A DNA stretch of 64,000 nucleotides from positions 1 through 64,000 of the forward strand of contig JABURQ010000020.1 in the NCBI GenBank assembly GCA_014762625.1. The letters run 5' to 3'. Below the pieces are notes generated by a model, which had not been told where the DNA came from, ran no database searches, and saw only the letters and a program-made list of their open reading frames with translations. Each line of letters opens with the position of its first letter. The stretch's first letter is position 1. The position numbers and the translations under genes were made by a program. Shown here piece after piece: positions 18,997 through 29,723 of this stretch. This DNA is from Planctomycetaceae bacterium (GTDB taxonomy: Bacteria > Planctomycetota > Planctomycetia > Planctomycetales > Planctomycetaceae).

Positions 18997-19350
18997 GCTG
19001 ACAACATATCAGAAGAGAGGAAATTTCCGCCAGCATGTAACTTATCAGCTCCTCAGGATATTGCACCCATGAGAAAATAATTCCTCTTTCGAGATGCCGT
19101 TTCTATCCAACTCCCGCTGCGCAGAGGTCGTTCAGACCGTGGAACGAAGCGGGAAATCCTTCGAAGTTCAGAGGTGTTATCAACCAAATGCAGAGACGGG
19201 CGATTGGCAAAAGACCGAGGGCGACTTTCCTGCATCGGTCACGCCAAAGAAGGTCAAATTATCCTGTCTTTCGGCGTCCGGGTCGGCGACGATAGTCAGT
19301 CTCAGAATCGCGTTCGGATTATGTTTAGTCAGGCTTCGAGGAACCCATCG
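18997..19350. other. Divergent intergenic region, efflux operon versus M81 gene
   Basis: This 354-bp gap separates two divergent genes and should hold both promoters. A plus-strand frame opens at 19094 and gives some 60 protein-like residues before running into the M81 gene in another frame; it has no recognisable family and is not called. I see no convincing hairpin or operator. Confidence 0.4.
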
Positions 19351-20832
19351 ATGCGTATTGCTACCGGCGGAATCATTCACGAAACGAGTACCTGCGTTGA
19401 CACACAGACGACGCTGGAAGATTTCGAACACGATCGAGGAATTATCCGCGGCAATGACATGCTGACACGGTTTCGCGACACCAACGTCCAGACCGGCGGT
19501 TTCATCGAAGCGGCGGACGAGTATGGATTCGAACTCGTTCCGCTGTTGCGAGCGGCGGCATTTCCAGGAGGACTCATCCGTCGGGAAGATTACGACGCAA
19601 TCAAATCCGAGCTGGTCGAACGCCTGAAAGCCGCCGAGCCGGTTGACGGTGTGTTGCTCGACCTTCACGGCGCGATGGTTGTGGAAGGGATCGACGACGG
19701 AGACGGCGATGTCATCGAAGCCGTGAGGAATGTCGTGGGGCCGGACGTCCCGATCGGCGTCCCTCAGGACCTGCACGGAAACCACACCCGGAAACGGGTC
19801 GAACTCGCGGACGTGATTGTGGGATACGACACGTTTCCCCATATCGATATGGCGGAACGGGGAAAGGAAGCGGGGGAAATTATCGTACGAACGATCCGCG
19901 GCGAGATCCGACCGACGATGGCGATCCACCAGTTACCGATGTTCTGGAGTACGGCCTGCCAGGTGACCGCCAAGCTGCCCATGTCTGACGTCATCGATCG
20001 TTTGCATGAGATGGAACGTCGCGAGGGTGTTCTCAGTATGACTGTGGCAACCGGCTTTCCCTGGGCCGATGTCCCGGAAGTTGGCAGTTCGGTGATTGCC
20101 GTCACCGACGACAATCAGGATCTCGCCCAACAGCTGGCCGACGAACTGGGTGGCTGGATTTGGGGAAATCGTCATCGCTGGTACGCGCCTCCTGTATCCG
20201 TACGGGATGCACTGGCTCAAGGGGAGCAACAAGGCAAATACCCGATTCTCCTGGCCGATCACGCCGACAACACAGGCGGCGGTTCCCCCGGCGATTCGAC
20301 GGAAATGCTGCAAATATTCCTCGACATGGGTCTGACCGATGCCCTGCTCCTCTACATGGTCGATCCCGAAGTCGCCCGGCAGGCTCACGAGGCCGGAGTG
20401 GGTCATCGCATCCAGGTAAGTCTCGGCGGGAAGTCTTCACCCGTTCAAGGACCGCCCGTGAACGCCGAAGCGGAAGTCGTCGCGATCTCCGACGGTGCGT
20501 TCGCCTACGACGGGCCGATGTTCGCCGGTCTGACGGGCAGTATGGGGACCTCCGCCTGGCTGAGAATCGGGGGCGTCAATGTGGTCGTTGTTTGTTCCCG
20601 CGAACAGCCGTTCGATCGGGCCTTTGCACGCAGTTTGGGGATCGACTGTTCCAACATGCGATACATCGGATTGAAATCTGCCGCCCACTTCCGAGCGGCA
20701 TTCGAGCCGATAGCCGGCTCTATTTACAACATTGACGCCGCCGCCATCCACACGCATGATTTTTCGAAACTACCTTATAAAAAGCGCACGCGCCAGGTGT
20801 TTCCGGTGGAAATCCCACCCGACAGCCTTTGA
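19351..20832 (+). CDS. M81 family metallopeptidase, MlrC-like
   Basis: A 493-residue protein of the M81 (MlrC, microcystinase C) family, zinc-dependent enzymes that cleave linear peptides. Likely metal ligands lie in GGIIHETSTC at the N-terminus, LLDLHGAMV and PQDLHGNHT, and in the later ADHADNTGGGSPGDSTE stretch that is the most conserved family block. No signal peptide is seen, so it acts in the cytoplasm; the true substrate is probably not microcystin. I chose the ATG at 19351 because GAGGAA lies seven bases upstream and the family starts MRIA; the frame is open 59 codons further upstream without support. It stands alone. Confidence 0.9.
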   Translation: MRIATGGIIHETSTCVDTQTTLEDFEHDRGIIRGNDMLTRFRDTNVQTGGFIEAADEYGFELVPLLRAAAFPGGLIRREDYDAIKSELVERLKAAEPVDGVLLDLHGAMVVEGIDDGDGDVIEAVRNVVGPDVPIGVPQDLHGNHTRKRVELADVIVGYDTFPHIDMAERGKEAGEIIVRTIRGEIRPTMAIHQLPMFWSTACQVTAKLPMSDVIDRLHEMERREGVLSMTVATGFPWADVPEVGSSVIAVTDDNQDLAQQLADELGGWIWGNRHRWYAPPVSVRDALAQGEQQGKYPILLADHADNTGGGSPGDSTEMLQIFLDMGLTDALLLYMVDPEVARQAHEAGVGHRIQVSLGGKSSPVQGPPVNAEAEVVAISDGAFAYDGPMFAGLTGSMGTSAWLRIGGVNVVVVCSREQPFDRAFARSLGIDCSNMRYIGLKSAAHFRAAFEPIAGSIYNIDAAAIHTHDFSKLPYKKRTRQVFPVEIPPDSL

Positions 20833-21068
20833 AGAATGATCGGCGGTTTGAGATGCCTTAACAGAACAACCCTGCGGAACATCGCACGCCGTCATAAAGA
20901 GGGGTAACTTGAATGCGTCGGCTCGTTCTCACAGCTTGAGTCAGACAAATGCTCGAGGTTTCCGGAAACACGCTTCTTCCCGATTGACGGGTCCTGTATT
21001 CTGCACGGAAGATCAATGGAACTCGTCAATTCATCAAACGACGTTCAACTGGCTGCCAGGTGGAATCT

Positions 21069-22121
21069 ATGAGCGGTATTATCGGACACACTCTCTATGC
21101 CATTCTGGGAGGGAGGGCGGCTGCCCAGCGGAAACTCCCTATTGCTCCCCTGATCCACCGACACTTCAGCAGCTACCTCTGTGGTGCCTATCTGGGTTGT
21201 GACATCCAGACGATGCCGGAGGCGATTTGCGTCCAGACGGGAGAAGAAGTCGGCTATGGCACCGCTCCACTGGAGAAGAGTCCGATTACGGGAGGTGAGG
21301 TCAAGCCGTGGACGTTGACGTTTGAAGAGCGTGACTATCGTCCGCGGGAAATTCATCGCCTGTTTTACGGACGGTCTCATCTGGTTTTTGGTTGGATCCC
21401 TGCCGAACGGAAACTGGCCATTCCCTGGGACCATCTCCCCGACTATGTGGCCATGACGATTCAGGATGCTCTGGAATTGTTTGAACCGGGGGAACGGAAG
21501 TTGGCTTATCTGTTCGGTTGGGTGGCCCACATTGTCAGCGACAGCTTGATTAAATCGGTTCAGCCGGGGATCACGCTCGACCTGCTGGATGGCAAATATA
21601 CGCCCGCCAATCGTCCGATTCAGGATCTGGTCTCCTTTCATCAAATCGGACGGGAGGAATTCGGGCTGAACTGGAAGAATCTATTATCGGATCTGGCCGA
21701 TACGCCGGTCGAGGAAATTCAACTGCACTATATGCGGACGGGGCGTCCTCGCGGTCTGCTGGGAACACACTTTCCCGATGGTTGGGCGATTGATCAGACA
21801 GAGTTGCTCAGGCGGGTGCTGTGGGAAAATCGTCGCTATCAAAAGATCCGGAATCCCAGACTCATCAAACAATATGAGCTGAAGAAGACTAACAGCGGCT
21901 GGGAATGTGACCCCGAACTCAGTCTTCGCACGGGTGGCTTGAGTTACGCGGAAATGGTCGAACTCGCCGACGAAGCCGATTTTCGCCACGCTCTTTGGCA
22001 AATGGGGGAGGCGATCGGTTCGATGTTCGATCAGATCGTCCAACGGGTCCCCGACTTGCAGAATCTGTTCGACCACACCCAACCATCATGGAAAGAGATC
22101 ACCCGACGCTGGAGTTCCTGA
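21069..22121 (+). CDS. Putative zinc-dependent phospholipase C-like protein
   Basis: A 350-residue protein without signal peptide. The N-terminal part (GIIGHTLYAILGGRAA, then HRHFSSYLCGAYLGCDIQTMPEA) and the helix YLFGWVAHIVSDSLIKSV have His and Asp residues spaced along helices as in the Zn-dependent phospholipase C/S1-nuclease fold, where such proteins often read as HxxxH or HxxxD helices. The middle (about 180-260) and the Trp-rich C-terminus are not recognised. Start: ATG at 21069 with AGGTGG five bases upstream; a GTG three codons earlier is less likely. The assignment rests on a general pattern, so a hypothetical protein label would also be fair. It ends 63 bp from the convergent sulfatase. 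Confidence 0.55.
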   Translation: MSGIIGHTLYAILGGRAAAQRKLPIAPLIHRHFSSYLCGAYLGCDIQTMPEAICVQTGEEVGYGTAPLEKSPITGGEVKPWTLTFEERDYRPREIHRLFYGRSHLVFGWIPAERKLAIPWDHLPDYVAMTIQDALELFEPGERKLAYLFGWVAHIVSDSLIKSVQPGITLDLLDGKYTPANRPIQDLVSFHQIGREEFGLNWKNLLSDLADTPVEEIQLHYMRTGRPRGLLGTHFPDGWAIDQTELLRRVLWENRRYQKIRNPRLIKQYELKKTNSGWECDPELSLRTGGLSYAEMVELADEADFRHALWQMGEAIGSMFDQIVQRVPDLQNLFDHTQPSWKEITRRWSS

Positions 22122-22184
22122 ACCTTTGCAATCATTTGAGGTGCCTGCGACTGAGCGGTTTCATCCTCGATTCATGCAATCAGG

Positions 22185-24125
22185 TCAGTCTCTTTTCGTG
22201 GGAGCATCAAAGCTGGCCTCAAAAACAATGTCACCCGCTTTGTTTTTGATGAGGAGTGAATCAAGGCGAACGACGCCTGCGGATTGACCCGGATCGAGAC
22301 GGATCGACAGCACCGGTTTCGACGTCGTAAAATGAACCTGGTAATCGTGAAGTTTCTCGTTGTGATTGAGAGAAAAAGTTTTGCTGCGTTCGCGAAAGAA
22401 CTGCGGCTTGACGCCCCGCTCTTCCCAAAAGAACTGCCCCCGTCCCTGAGTCGAACAGGACATCCTCACTGCGACCACATAATCACCCGCGGGCAGCGGT
22501 TGCGGTAACGAACGACTCAGGTAAGGATCACTTCCCAGACTCGTGATCACGAGTTGTCCCTGTTCCCGTTTGAGTCGGCAATTTCTCGGCGTCCATCCCG
22601 CGACGGCGGGAAACGTCTGACGCTTGCCTCGTTTCGATCGATCGGCGGGAACGCCAATCTTCTCAGGCTGAAATAACTGCGGATCGAACTTCGGATTCGG
22701 CACCGGGACGACGGCACCGGTTTCCTTGAGATGCTGATCGATCAAGGCGTCGAGTTCCTGCACCAGTTCCGGATGTTGGGCCGCCAGGTTGTCGGCTTCG
22801 CCGATATCGTCATGCAGATTAAACAGTTTGTAGTCGTGCGTCGGCTGGCCGTTCTTCAACTTTCCGCCGTGAAAGACGCGAATCAGTTTCCAGTCTCCCC
22901 GATGCACGCTGACCGCAGGGGGCAACCAATCGGGAACCGCAGGATTGTGGGGAAAGTAGGTGAAAATCGGGCCTCGATCGAAGGGTTGGCCTTTCAAGAT
23001 CGGCAAGAGACTGATGCCGTCGAACGTCTGGCCCGGCTCAGGTTCGAGACCGAGAACATCGAGTAACGTCGGATAGAAATCGACGCTTTGAATGCGAGTC
23101 GCGGAACCGGACGCAGCGGGCACAACTCCCGGCCAGACGATCACCCCCGGACCGCGGATTCCACCTTCAAACATGGTCGCTTTGCCGCCGCGCAGCGGGC
23201 GATTGCTGGTGGGTGTGGTGCCATCGATTTCGTTGTACATGTTCCCGCCGTTATCGGAGGCAAACACAATCACGGTCCGGTCGGCCAGTTCCAGCCGATC
23301 CAGCGCATCGAGCAACGTACCGACCGCGTCATCCATACTCTCGATCATCGCCGCGTAGGTGGGGCTGCGCTGTTCGTCATCGGGATCGACCTCTCGGCGG
23401 TAGCTGTCGATCAGGTCCTGTTTGGCATCGAACGGCGCATGCACGCTGAACATCCAATAGTTCAGAAAGAACGGCTCATCCCGATGCTGTTCCATCCAGG
23501 AGACCGCCTCTTTCGCCATCCGGTCTTCGAGATGCTCGTTCGGAATTTCCGGATCGTGGTCGAAGTCCTTGAACTTCCACGGAGCGACGTAACTCCCCGC
23601 CGGACCGGGACCGGGATGATGGGGGATGTCCACATCGAATCCATGTTGCAAGGGAGAATAAGGTTCGGGTCCGAGATGCCATTTGCCGAAATGAGCGGTG
23701 GCGTAACCGGCGTCTTTGAGAGTTTTGGGGAGCGTCTGGTAACTGGTTTTGAGACGCGTGACCGATTCGGTTCCGATCTGCTTCAGTGAAGGATGCGCGG
23801 ACTCTTTAACAGACGGCTCCAGCAGCACCAGAGGCGTGTGACAAACGGGAGCCGTGATGCCGTGACGGGCGGGAGAGAGACCGGTCAGGATACTGGCCCG
23901 CGTCGGCGAACAGAGCGGACTGGAAGAGTACGCGTTGGGGAACAGCATCCCCCGTTGCGCCAGTCGTTCGATGTGGGGCGTTTTGTAGAATTGAGTCGTC
24001 CCGAACAGCGTGGTATCGGACCAGCCGAGATCGTCGGCCAGAATGAACACAACATTCAGTTTTTGTTCCGCGGCCTGAACCGCGGTGGCAAGCATCAGCA
24101 GAATCGTTAGGGCGAAAGAGCGCAT
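22185..24125 (-). CDS. Secreted sulfatase (formylglycine type)
   Basis: A 646-residue arylsulfatase-family enzyme with a signal peptide (about 1-18, ending AVQAAEQ). The metal-binding start is [14 protein letters not shown], and the nucleophile motif is CSPTR at 72-76, whose Cys must be oxidised to formylglycine by a maturase not present here. Further sites include GKWHLG and FASDNGG. A C-terminal beta-rich region after about 500 ([14 protein letters not shown] to VVRLDSLLI) is extra and may bind carbohydrate. It likely removes sulfate from polysaccharides in the periplasm or outside. The start at 24125 lies 2 bp past the DUF368 stop, so the two are one operon. The frame runs open a further 262 codons upstream, but that part overlaps the DUF368 gene and is rejected. 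Confidence 0.92.
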   Translation of the reverse strand: MRSFALTILLMLATAVQAAEQKLNVVFILADDLGWSDTTLFGTTQFYKTPHIERLAQRGMLFPNAYSSSPLCSPTRASILTGLSPARHGITAPVCHTPLVLLEPSVKESAHPSLKQIGTESVTRLKTSYQTLPKTLKDAGYATAHFGKWHLGPEPYSPLQHGFDVDIPHHPGPGPAGSYVAPWKFKDFDHDPEIPNEHLEDRMAKEAVSWMEQHRDEPFFLNYWMFSVHAPFDAKQDLIDSYRREVDPDDEQRSPTYAAMIESMDDAVGTLLDALDRLELADRTVIVFASDNGGNMYNEIDGTTPTSNRPLRGGKATMFEGGIRGPGVIVWPGVVPAASGSATRIQSVDFYPTLLDVLGLEPEPGQTFDGISLLPILKGQPFDRGPIFTYFPHNPAVPDWLPPAVSVHRGDWKLIRVFHGGKLKNGQPTHDYKLFNLHDDIGEADNLAAQHPELVQELDALIDQHLKETGAVVPVPNPKFDPQLFQPEKIGVPADRSKRGKRQTFPAVAGWTPRNCRLKREQGQLVITSLGSDPYLSRSLPQPLPAGDYVVAVRMSCSTQGRGQFFWEERGVKPQFFRERSKTFSLNHNEKLHDYQVHFTTSKPVLSIRLDPGQSAGVVRLDSLLIKNKAGDIVFEASFDAPTKRD

Positions 24126-24127
24126 GA

Positions 24128-25108
24128 TCAATCTTCCTGAGCAGGGGAGGCTTCCGGCGACCCGGATTCCGAGTGCGTCGGATGTTCGTGACCGTGAGTC
24201 ACGCGATCCAGAATGAGAACAGCAAGAAAAGCCGCAGCAGCAAGGCCAACAGCGAACAAAGTCTCTCCCGTCCACTCTGCCGGCCAGATATTGTCGAACT
24301 GTTTCAATTTCAGTTCGTCGATGTCGGGAGTGAGATCGACTTTGAACGGCCAGATTTTCCGCAGCGAACCGATCATCAAGCCGCACAACACCGCCAGCAT
24401 CTGGGTCTCGTGACGCTCCAGTAACCATTTGAGAAACTTGCTGAACCCAATTAGACCACAGAGACAGCCGAGACTGAAAACCGTCAACGACAAAAACAGA
24501 TCGACGCTCCAGTCGAGCTTGAGAAACTGCTTGATCATGCCGGTGATGTCGGTGTACTTGCCGAGAATCAACAGGATGAACGCTCCGCTGATGCCGGGGA
24601 GGATCATCGCGCAGATGGCGATCAACCCCGCGACGAACAAGTACCACGTCCCGACCGGCGGATTGGTCAACAGCGGCAAACCGACCACCCAATACGCCAC
24701 CGCGGCTCCCGCGATCACCAGGACCGCTTCCGCCGGTTTCCAGCGCGGAATCATCCGGGCGACAATGACCGCCGAGGCGGCGATCAGTCCGAAGAAGACC
24801 GCCGAGGTCGGCTGCCGATGGTCGTGAAGCAGGTAATGCATCAACGACGCCAAACCGCCGATCCCCGAAACGGCCCCGATCCCCAGAAATAGCAGGAATC
24901 GAGAGTCGCAATGCCGGGCCGCTTCCCCGAATTTCCGTTGCTTGAGGAGCGACAGAAATTCGAGATCGAACCGACTGATCGCCGCCACGAGACGCTGATA
25001 GATATTCAGGATGAGCGCCATCGTCCCGCCGGAAACACCGGGGATAATGTCGGCTCCGCCCATCAGGAAACCACGTCCGATCTGTTTCAGGTCTTCTCGG
25101 GAGATCAC
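24128..25108 (-). CDS. DUF368 family polytopic membrane protein
   Basis: A 326-residue inner-membrane protein with about eight to ten hydrophobic segments. The family signature is [18 protein letters not shown] near the N-terminus and its echo [19 protein letters not shown] in the middle, which gives two similar halves. DUF368 proteins have been linked to undecaprenyl-phosphate recycling at the membrane, alongside DedA proteins; that role is from the literature and not shown here. I set the start at GTG 25106-25108 (protein begins [10 protein letters not shown]) because GAGG lies five bases upstream and family members begin close to there; the frame extends much further upstream but antisense to the zinc-ribbon gene. 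A sulfatase gene follows directly. Confidence 0.85.
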   Translation of the reverse strand: MISREDLKQIGRGFLMGGADIIPGVSGGTMALILNIYQRLVAAISRFDLEFLSLLKQRKFGEAARHCDSRFLLFLGIGAVSGIGGLASLMHYLLHDHRQPTSAVFFGLIAASAVIVARMIPRWKPAEAVLVIAGAAVAYWVVGLPLLTNPPVGTWYLFVAGLIAICAMILPGISGAFILLILGKYTDITGMIKQFLKLDWSVDLFLSLTVFSLGCLCGLIGFSKFLKWLLERHETQMLAVLCGLMIGSLRKIWPFKVDLTPDIDELKLKQFDNIWPAEWTGETLFAVGLAAAAFLAVLILDRVTHGHEHPTHSESGSPEASPAQED

Positions 25109-25246
25109 GTGAGCCTCGGCAGGAATGTCGGAAGGAGGTGCTTGAGTTCTGATCGCCAACTTGGCAGAGTGAGTTATCTTATCCTCTCTCACCTCAATTG
25201 CGTACCGTCGGGACTCGAATCGAGACCGGTCACAGGAAACAGAATT

Positions 25247-25741
25247 ATGAAAGGCCCCGGATTCCGTTACGACATCGATATTAGACGACTCTGGGAATGC
25301 CCGGCTTGCGGAAATCGAATCCGACATCTCGGCAACGTCACCGCCCGGCGCTGTTCGTGCGACGCGGGCGAGTGGATGCGTTTGATCGAAGAGAAAAAAG
25401 TGCGGGAATTTCCAGTCCGGGAACGGATCGTTATTCCGGAGGAGGAACCGCTCGAACCCGACGAAGAACCGACCCCCGAAACCAGCGTCAACGAAGCGGA
25501 TTCTGAGAGCCAATCGGAGTCGATACCGACCGCCGAGGAGAGTTCCGCGCCCGCTGAAAAACCGCGCGGCAAGAAAAAAAAGAGAAACAAGAAGCAACGC
25601 GCCGCCGACAAAAATTCGTCTTCGCAGGATCAGCCCGAGAACTCCGGCGATTCTCCGAACCACGAGACGTCAAACGGCGAGAAGAAAAAGCCCGCTGCGG
25701 ATGACGACGACTCGTTCGGCGAGAACGTTTTCGACGAGTGA
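25247..25741 (+). CDS. Small zinc-ribbon protein with a charged, disordered tail
   Basis: A 164-residue protein with an N-terminal zinc ribbon: CPACGNRI and, 14 residues on, RCSC (four Cys). The segment after it is acidic (EEEPLEPDEEPTPE), then comes a basic block GKKKKRNKKQR and a Ser/Asp/Glu-rich end. The make-up suggests a nucleic-acid or ribosome-associated accessory protein, but no family is recognised. AGGAAA precedes the ATG with suitable spacing. It is divergent from DUF368 (138 bp) and convergent with clpC. Confidence 0.75.
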   Translation: MKGPGFRYDIDIRRLWECPACGNRIRHLGNVTARRCSCDAGEWMRLIEEKKVREFPVRERIVIPEEEPLEPDEEPTPETSVNEADSESQSESIPTAEESSAPAEKPRGKKKKRNKKQRAADKNSSSQDQPENSGDSPNHETSNGEKKKPAADDDDSFGENVFDE

Positions 25742-25742
25742 T

Positions 25743-25777
25743 AAAAAACACCCCGCCGAATCGCTTCGACGGGGTGT
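25743..25777 (-). terminator. Intrinsic terminator of clpC
   Basis: ACACCCCG at 25748-25755 pairs with CGGGGTGT at 25770-25777, with further CGAA/TTCG pairing inside. On the minus strand the stem is followed by TTTTTT (25743-25748), placing it 26 bp past the clpC stop. The same stem ends the convergent zinc-ribbon gene but lacks T residues on that side. Confidence 0.85.
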
Positions 25778-25802
25778 GGAAATTCTGATTCAGCAGTGCT
25801 GA

Positions 25803-28349
<2,547 letters not shown>

Positions 28350-28426
28350 CTATCATCTCCTTTATTTCTCCGTCTCACGGCCAAATGCCGCCGACCGAGG
28401 GGTCTAGTTTTGTATTCTAGGCAATC

Positions 28427-28446
28427 GGGCGGGAAATTTCCTGCCC
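28427..28446. promoter_or_regulatory. 20-bp near-palindrome upstream of clpC, possible operator
   Basis: GGGCGGGAAATTTCCTGCCC is self-complementary except at one base pair and is centred 87 bp before the clpC start. No T-run follows on either strand, so a protein-binding site is likelier than a terminator. It is not a CtsR or CIRCE sequence. Confidence 0.4.
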
Positions 28447-28611
28447 AGTTTGGTGATTCTCAGTAGGGTGTTCCGTCATTTTTCCGGATTCGGCCCCACA
28501 ATTGTGTAAATCTCGTCCCGAATCCGCTCCGTCTCGATCTCGAACGCCTCGAAGACTCTGTATGAGACACTTTTTTGGGGCGAATGACCTCACGAGTCCT
28601 CCTCTGCAGAA

Positions 28612-29391
28612 TCACTGTCCCATCCTCACTAAGAGTTCTCCAACGATTTCTTGCCTATCTAATCCGAACTTCTCGAGCATCGAGATCACGATGCCTCCTC
28701 TTTCTTCCAATATCCCAAGTAGCAAATGATCGACGTCAATCTCGGACGCCCCCATACTCTCAGCCACAGCTTGTGCACCATACATGACATACTCACTGAG
28801 CGATGTGAGTTGAAAAATGTTGTCGTGGTTCCGATTTCGATCTGTAAACGATTCTTGCTCAACGAATTCTTTGACTCGCTGAATAGAGATCTCGTTCTCT
28901 GCCAAGAGTTCGTAACTGATCGTCTTTTCTTGCTGCAAGATGCCCAGAAGAATATGTTCCGGCCCCAGAAATGTATTCTTGAGTTCAAACATCGCTTCCG
29001 CTGCGCTCAACATCACTTTCCGGGCATTGTCAGAATAGGCTGGAATGTTGACGAGCCCTTTTCGTTTTTGCCGGATGGTGCTGTTCGGCTGTTTCTGCGG
29101 TCGAGCTGTGATCTGTTTGGTTTTTTTGTGTGATGGCCGGAGTTGCTTGGAATCTGAATCTCCTAACGAAACCATGTCAGGTCCCCATTGGATGATCTTC
29201 TCAACTTCCAGCCGAATCTTACGCGGATCGACTGCGAGGTTCTTGATTACGTTCGCGGCGACTCCCGTCCCTTCCTCCACGAGACCCAATAATATGTGTT
29301 CGGTCCCGATGTATTCGTCATTGAATTTATTGGCTTCCTGAGTTGCCAATTGTATTACTTTTCTGGCGCGGTCCGTGAATCGTTCATACAT
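28612..29391 (-). CDS. Stand-alone Clp N-domain protein with three repeats, no ATPase
   Basis: A 259-residue protein built from Clp N-repeats only. Repeat 1 (1-77) matches ClpC almost residue for residue (about 63 of 77 by eye), including YIGTEHILLGLV. A basic linker (80-115) follows. Repeat 2 (about 118-178) has NTFLGPEHILLGIL and repeat 3 (about 196-257) has EIDVDHLLLGIL. A normal Clp N-domain has two repeats; three, with no AAA module, is unusual. The N-part looks like a duplication from the adjacent clpC, while repeats 2 and 3 have diverged. It could act as an adaptor, a decoy for ClpC adaptors, or a phosphoarginine binder; these are guesses. Base composition is more AT-rich than clpC. 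ClpC follows 262 bp downstream on the same strand. Confidence 0.85.
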   Translation of the reverse strand: MYERFTDRARKVIQLATQEANKFNDEYIGTEHILLGLVEEGTGVAANVIKNLAVDPRKIRLEVEKIIQWGPDMVSLGDSDSKQLRPSHKKTKQITARPQKQPNSTIRQKRKGLVNIPAYSDNARKVMLSAAEAMFELKNTFLGPEHILLGILQQEKTISYELLAENEISIQRVKEFVEQESFTDRNRNHDNIFQLTSLSEYVMYGAQAVAESMGASEIDVDHLLLGILEERGGIVISMLEKFGLDRQEIVGELLVRMGQ

Positions 29392-29432
29392 GGCAGAAGT
29401 CTCCCCAAAGTCACGAGTCAATGAACAGCAAT

Positions 29433-29723
29433 TCACATGCCCAAGCATACTCTTACACCCACTCTTTGTCGTCTGGAAATCGGGGAGACAATTCGTCCCT
29501 GGAACTTAAACCCTGATCTCAAAACCGTTTCCCATCTTGCACGCCAATCGGGAATTTCTCCCTCCCACACAACTCCTCCTTGACGGTTGATTTCCGCAAG
29601 TCGTAATTCTCCAATAGGTTCAGCGAACAACTCTCGTCGAAAATCTTTCGCAATCGATTCAAACTGAACTTTCCAGGAATTTCCCGCCGTGTACGACCAC
29701 TGGACTGAAGCCGTCCGCCGCAT
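29433..29723 (-). CDS. Candidate small protein upstream of the Clp N-repeat gene
   Basis: A frame ending at 29433 encodes a protein-like stretch: FESIAKDFRRELFAEP, GELRLAEINRQGG, VVWEGEIPDWRARWE, then FKFQGRIV. No family is recognised. The ATG at 29721-29723 has GAGG five bases before it, but using it makes the gene overlap the 5' end of the divergent ThiE fusion by 35 bp; an internal non-ATG start is possible. It would be followed after 41 bp by the three-repeat Clp N protein on the same strand. It could also be chance or a remnant. Confidence 0.4.
   Translation of the reverse strand: MRRTASVQWSYTAGNSWKVQFESIAKDFRRELFAEPIGELRLAEINRQGGVVWEGEIPDWRARWETVLRSGFKFQGRIVSPISRRQRVGVRVCLGM

Noticed and set aside
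19094-19465. Plus-strand ORF of 123 codons before the M81 gene
   Set aside because: The first 60 residues look protein-like, but the rest lies out of frame inside the M81 gene, there is no family match by eye and no good ribosome site.
24126-24911. Extension of the sulfatase frame 262 codons upstream
   Set aside because: The extension overlaps the DUF368 gene in another frame; a signal peptide begins at the internal ATG at 24125.
29392-29688. TPP riboswitch expected ahead of a thiE gene
   Set aside because: I looked for the conserved CUGAGA and ACCUGAUCUGG-type elements on the plus strand and found none; the region is largely covered by a minus-strand candidate ORF.
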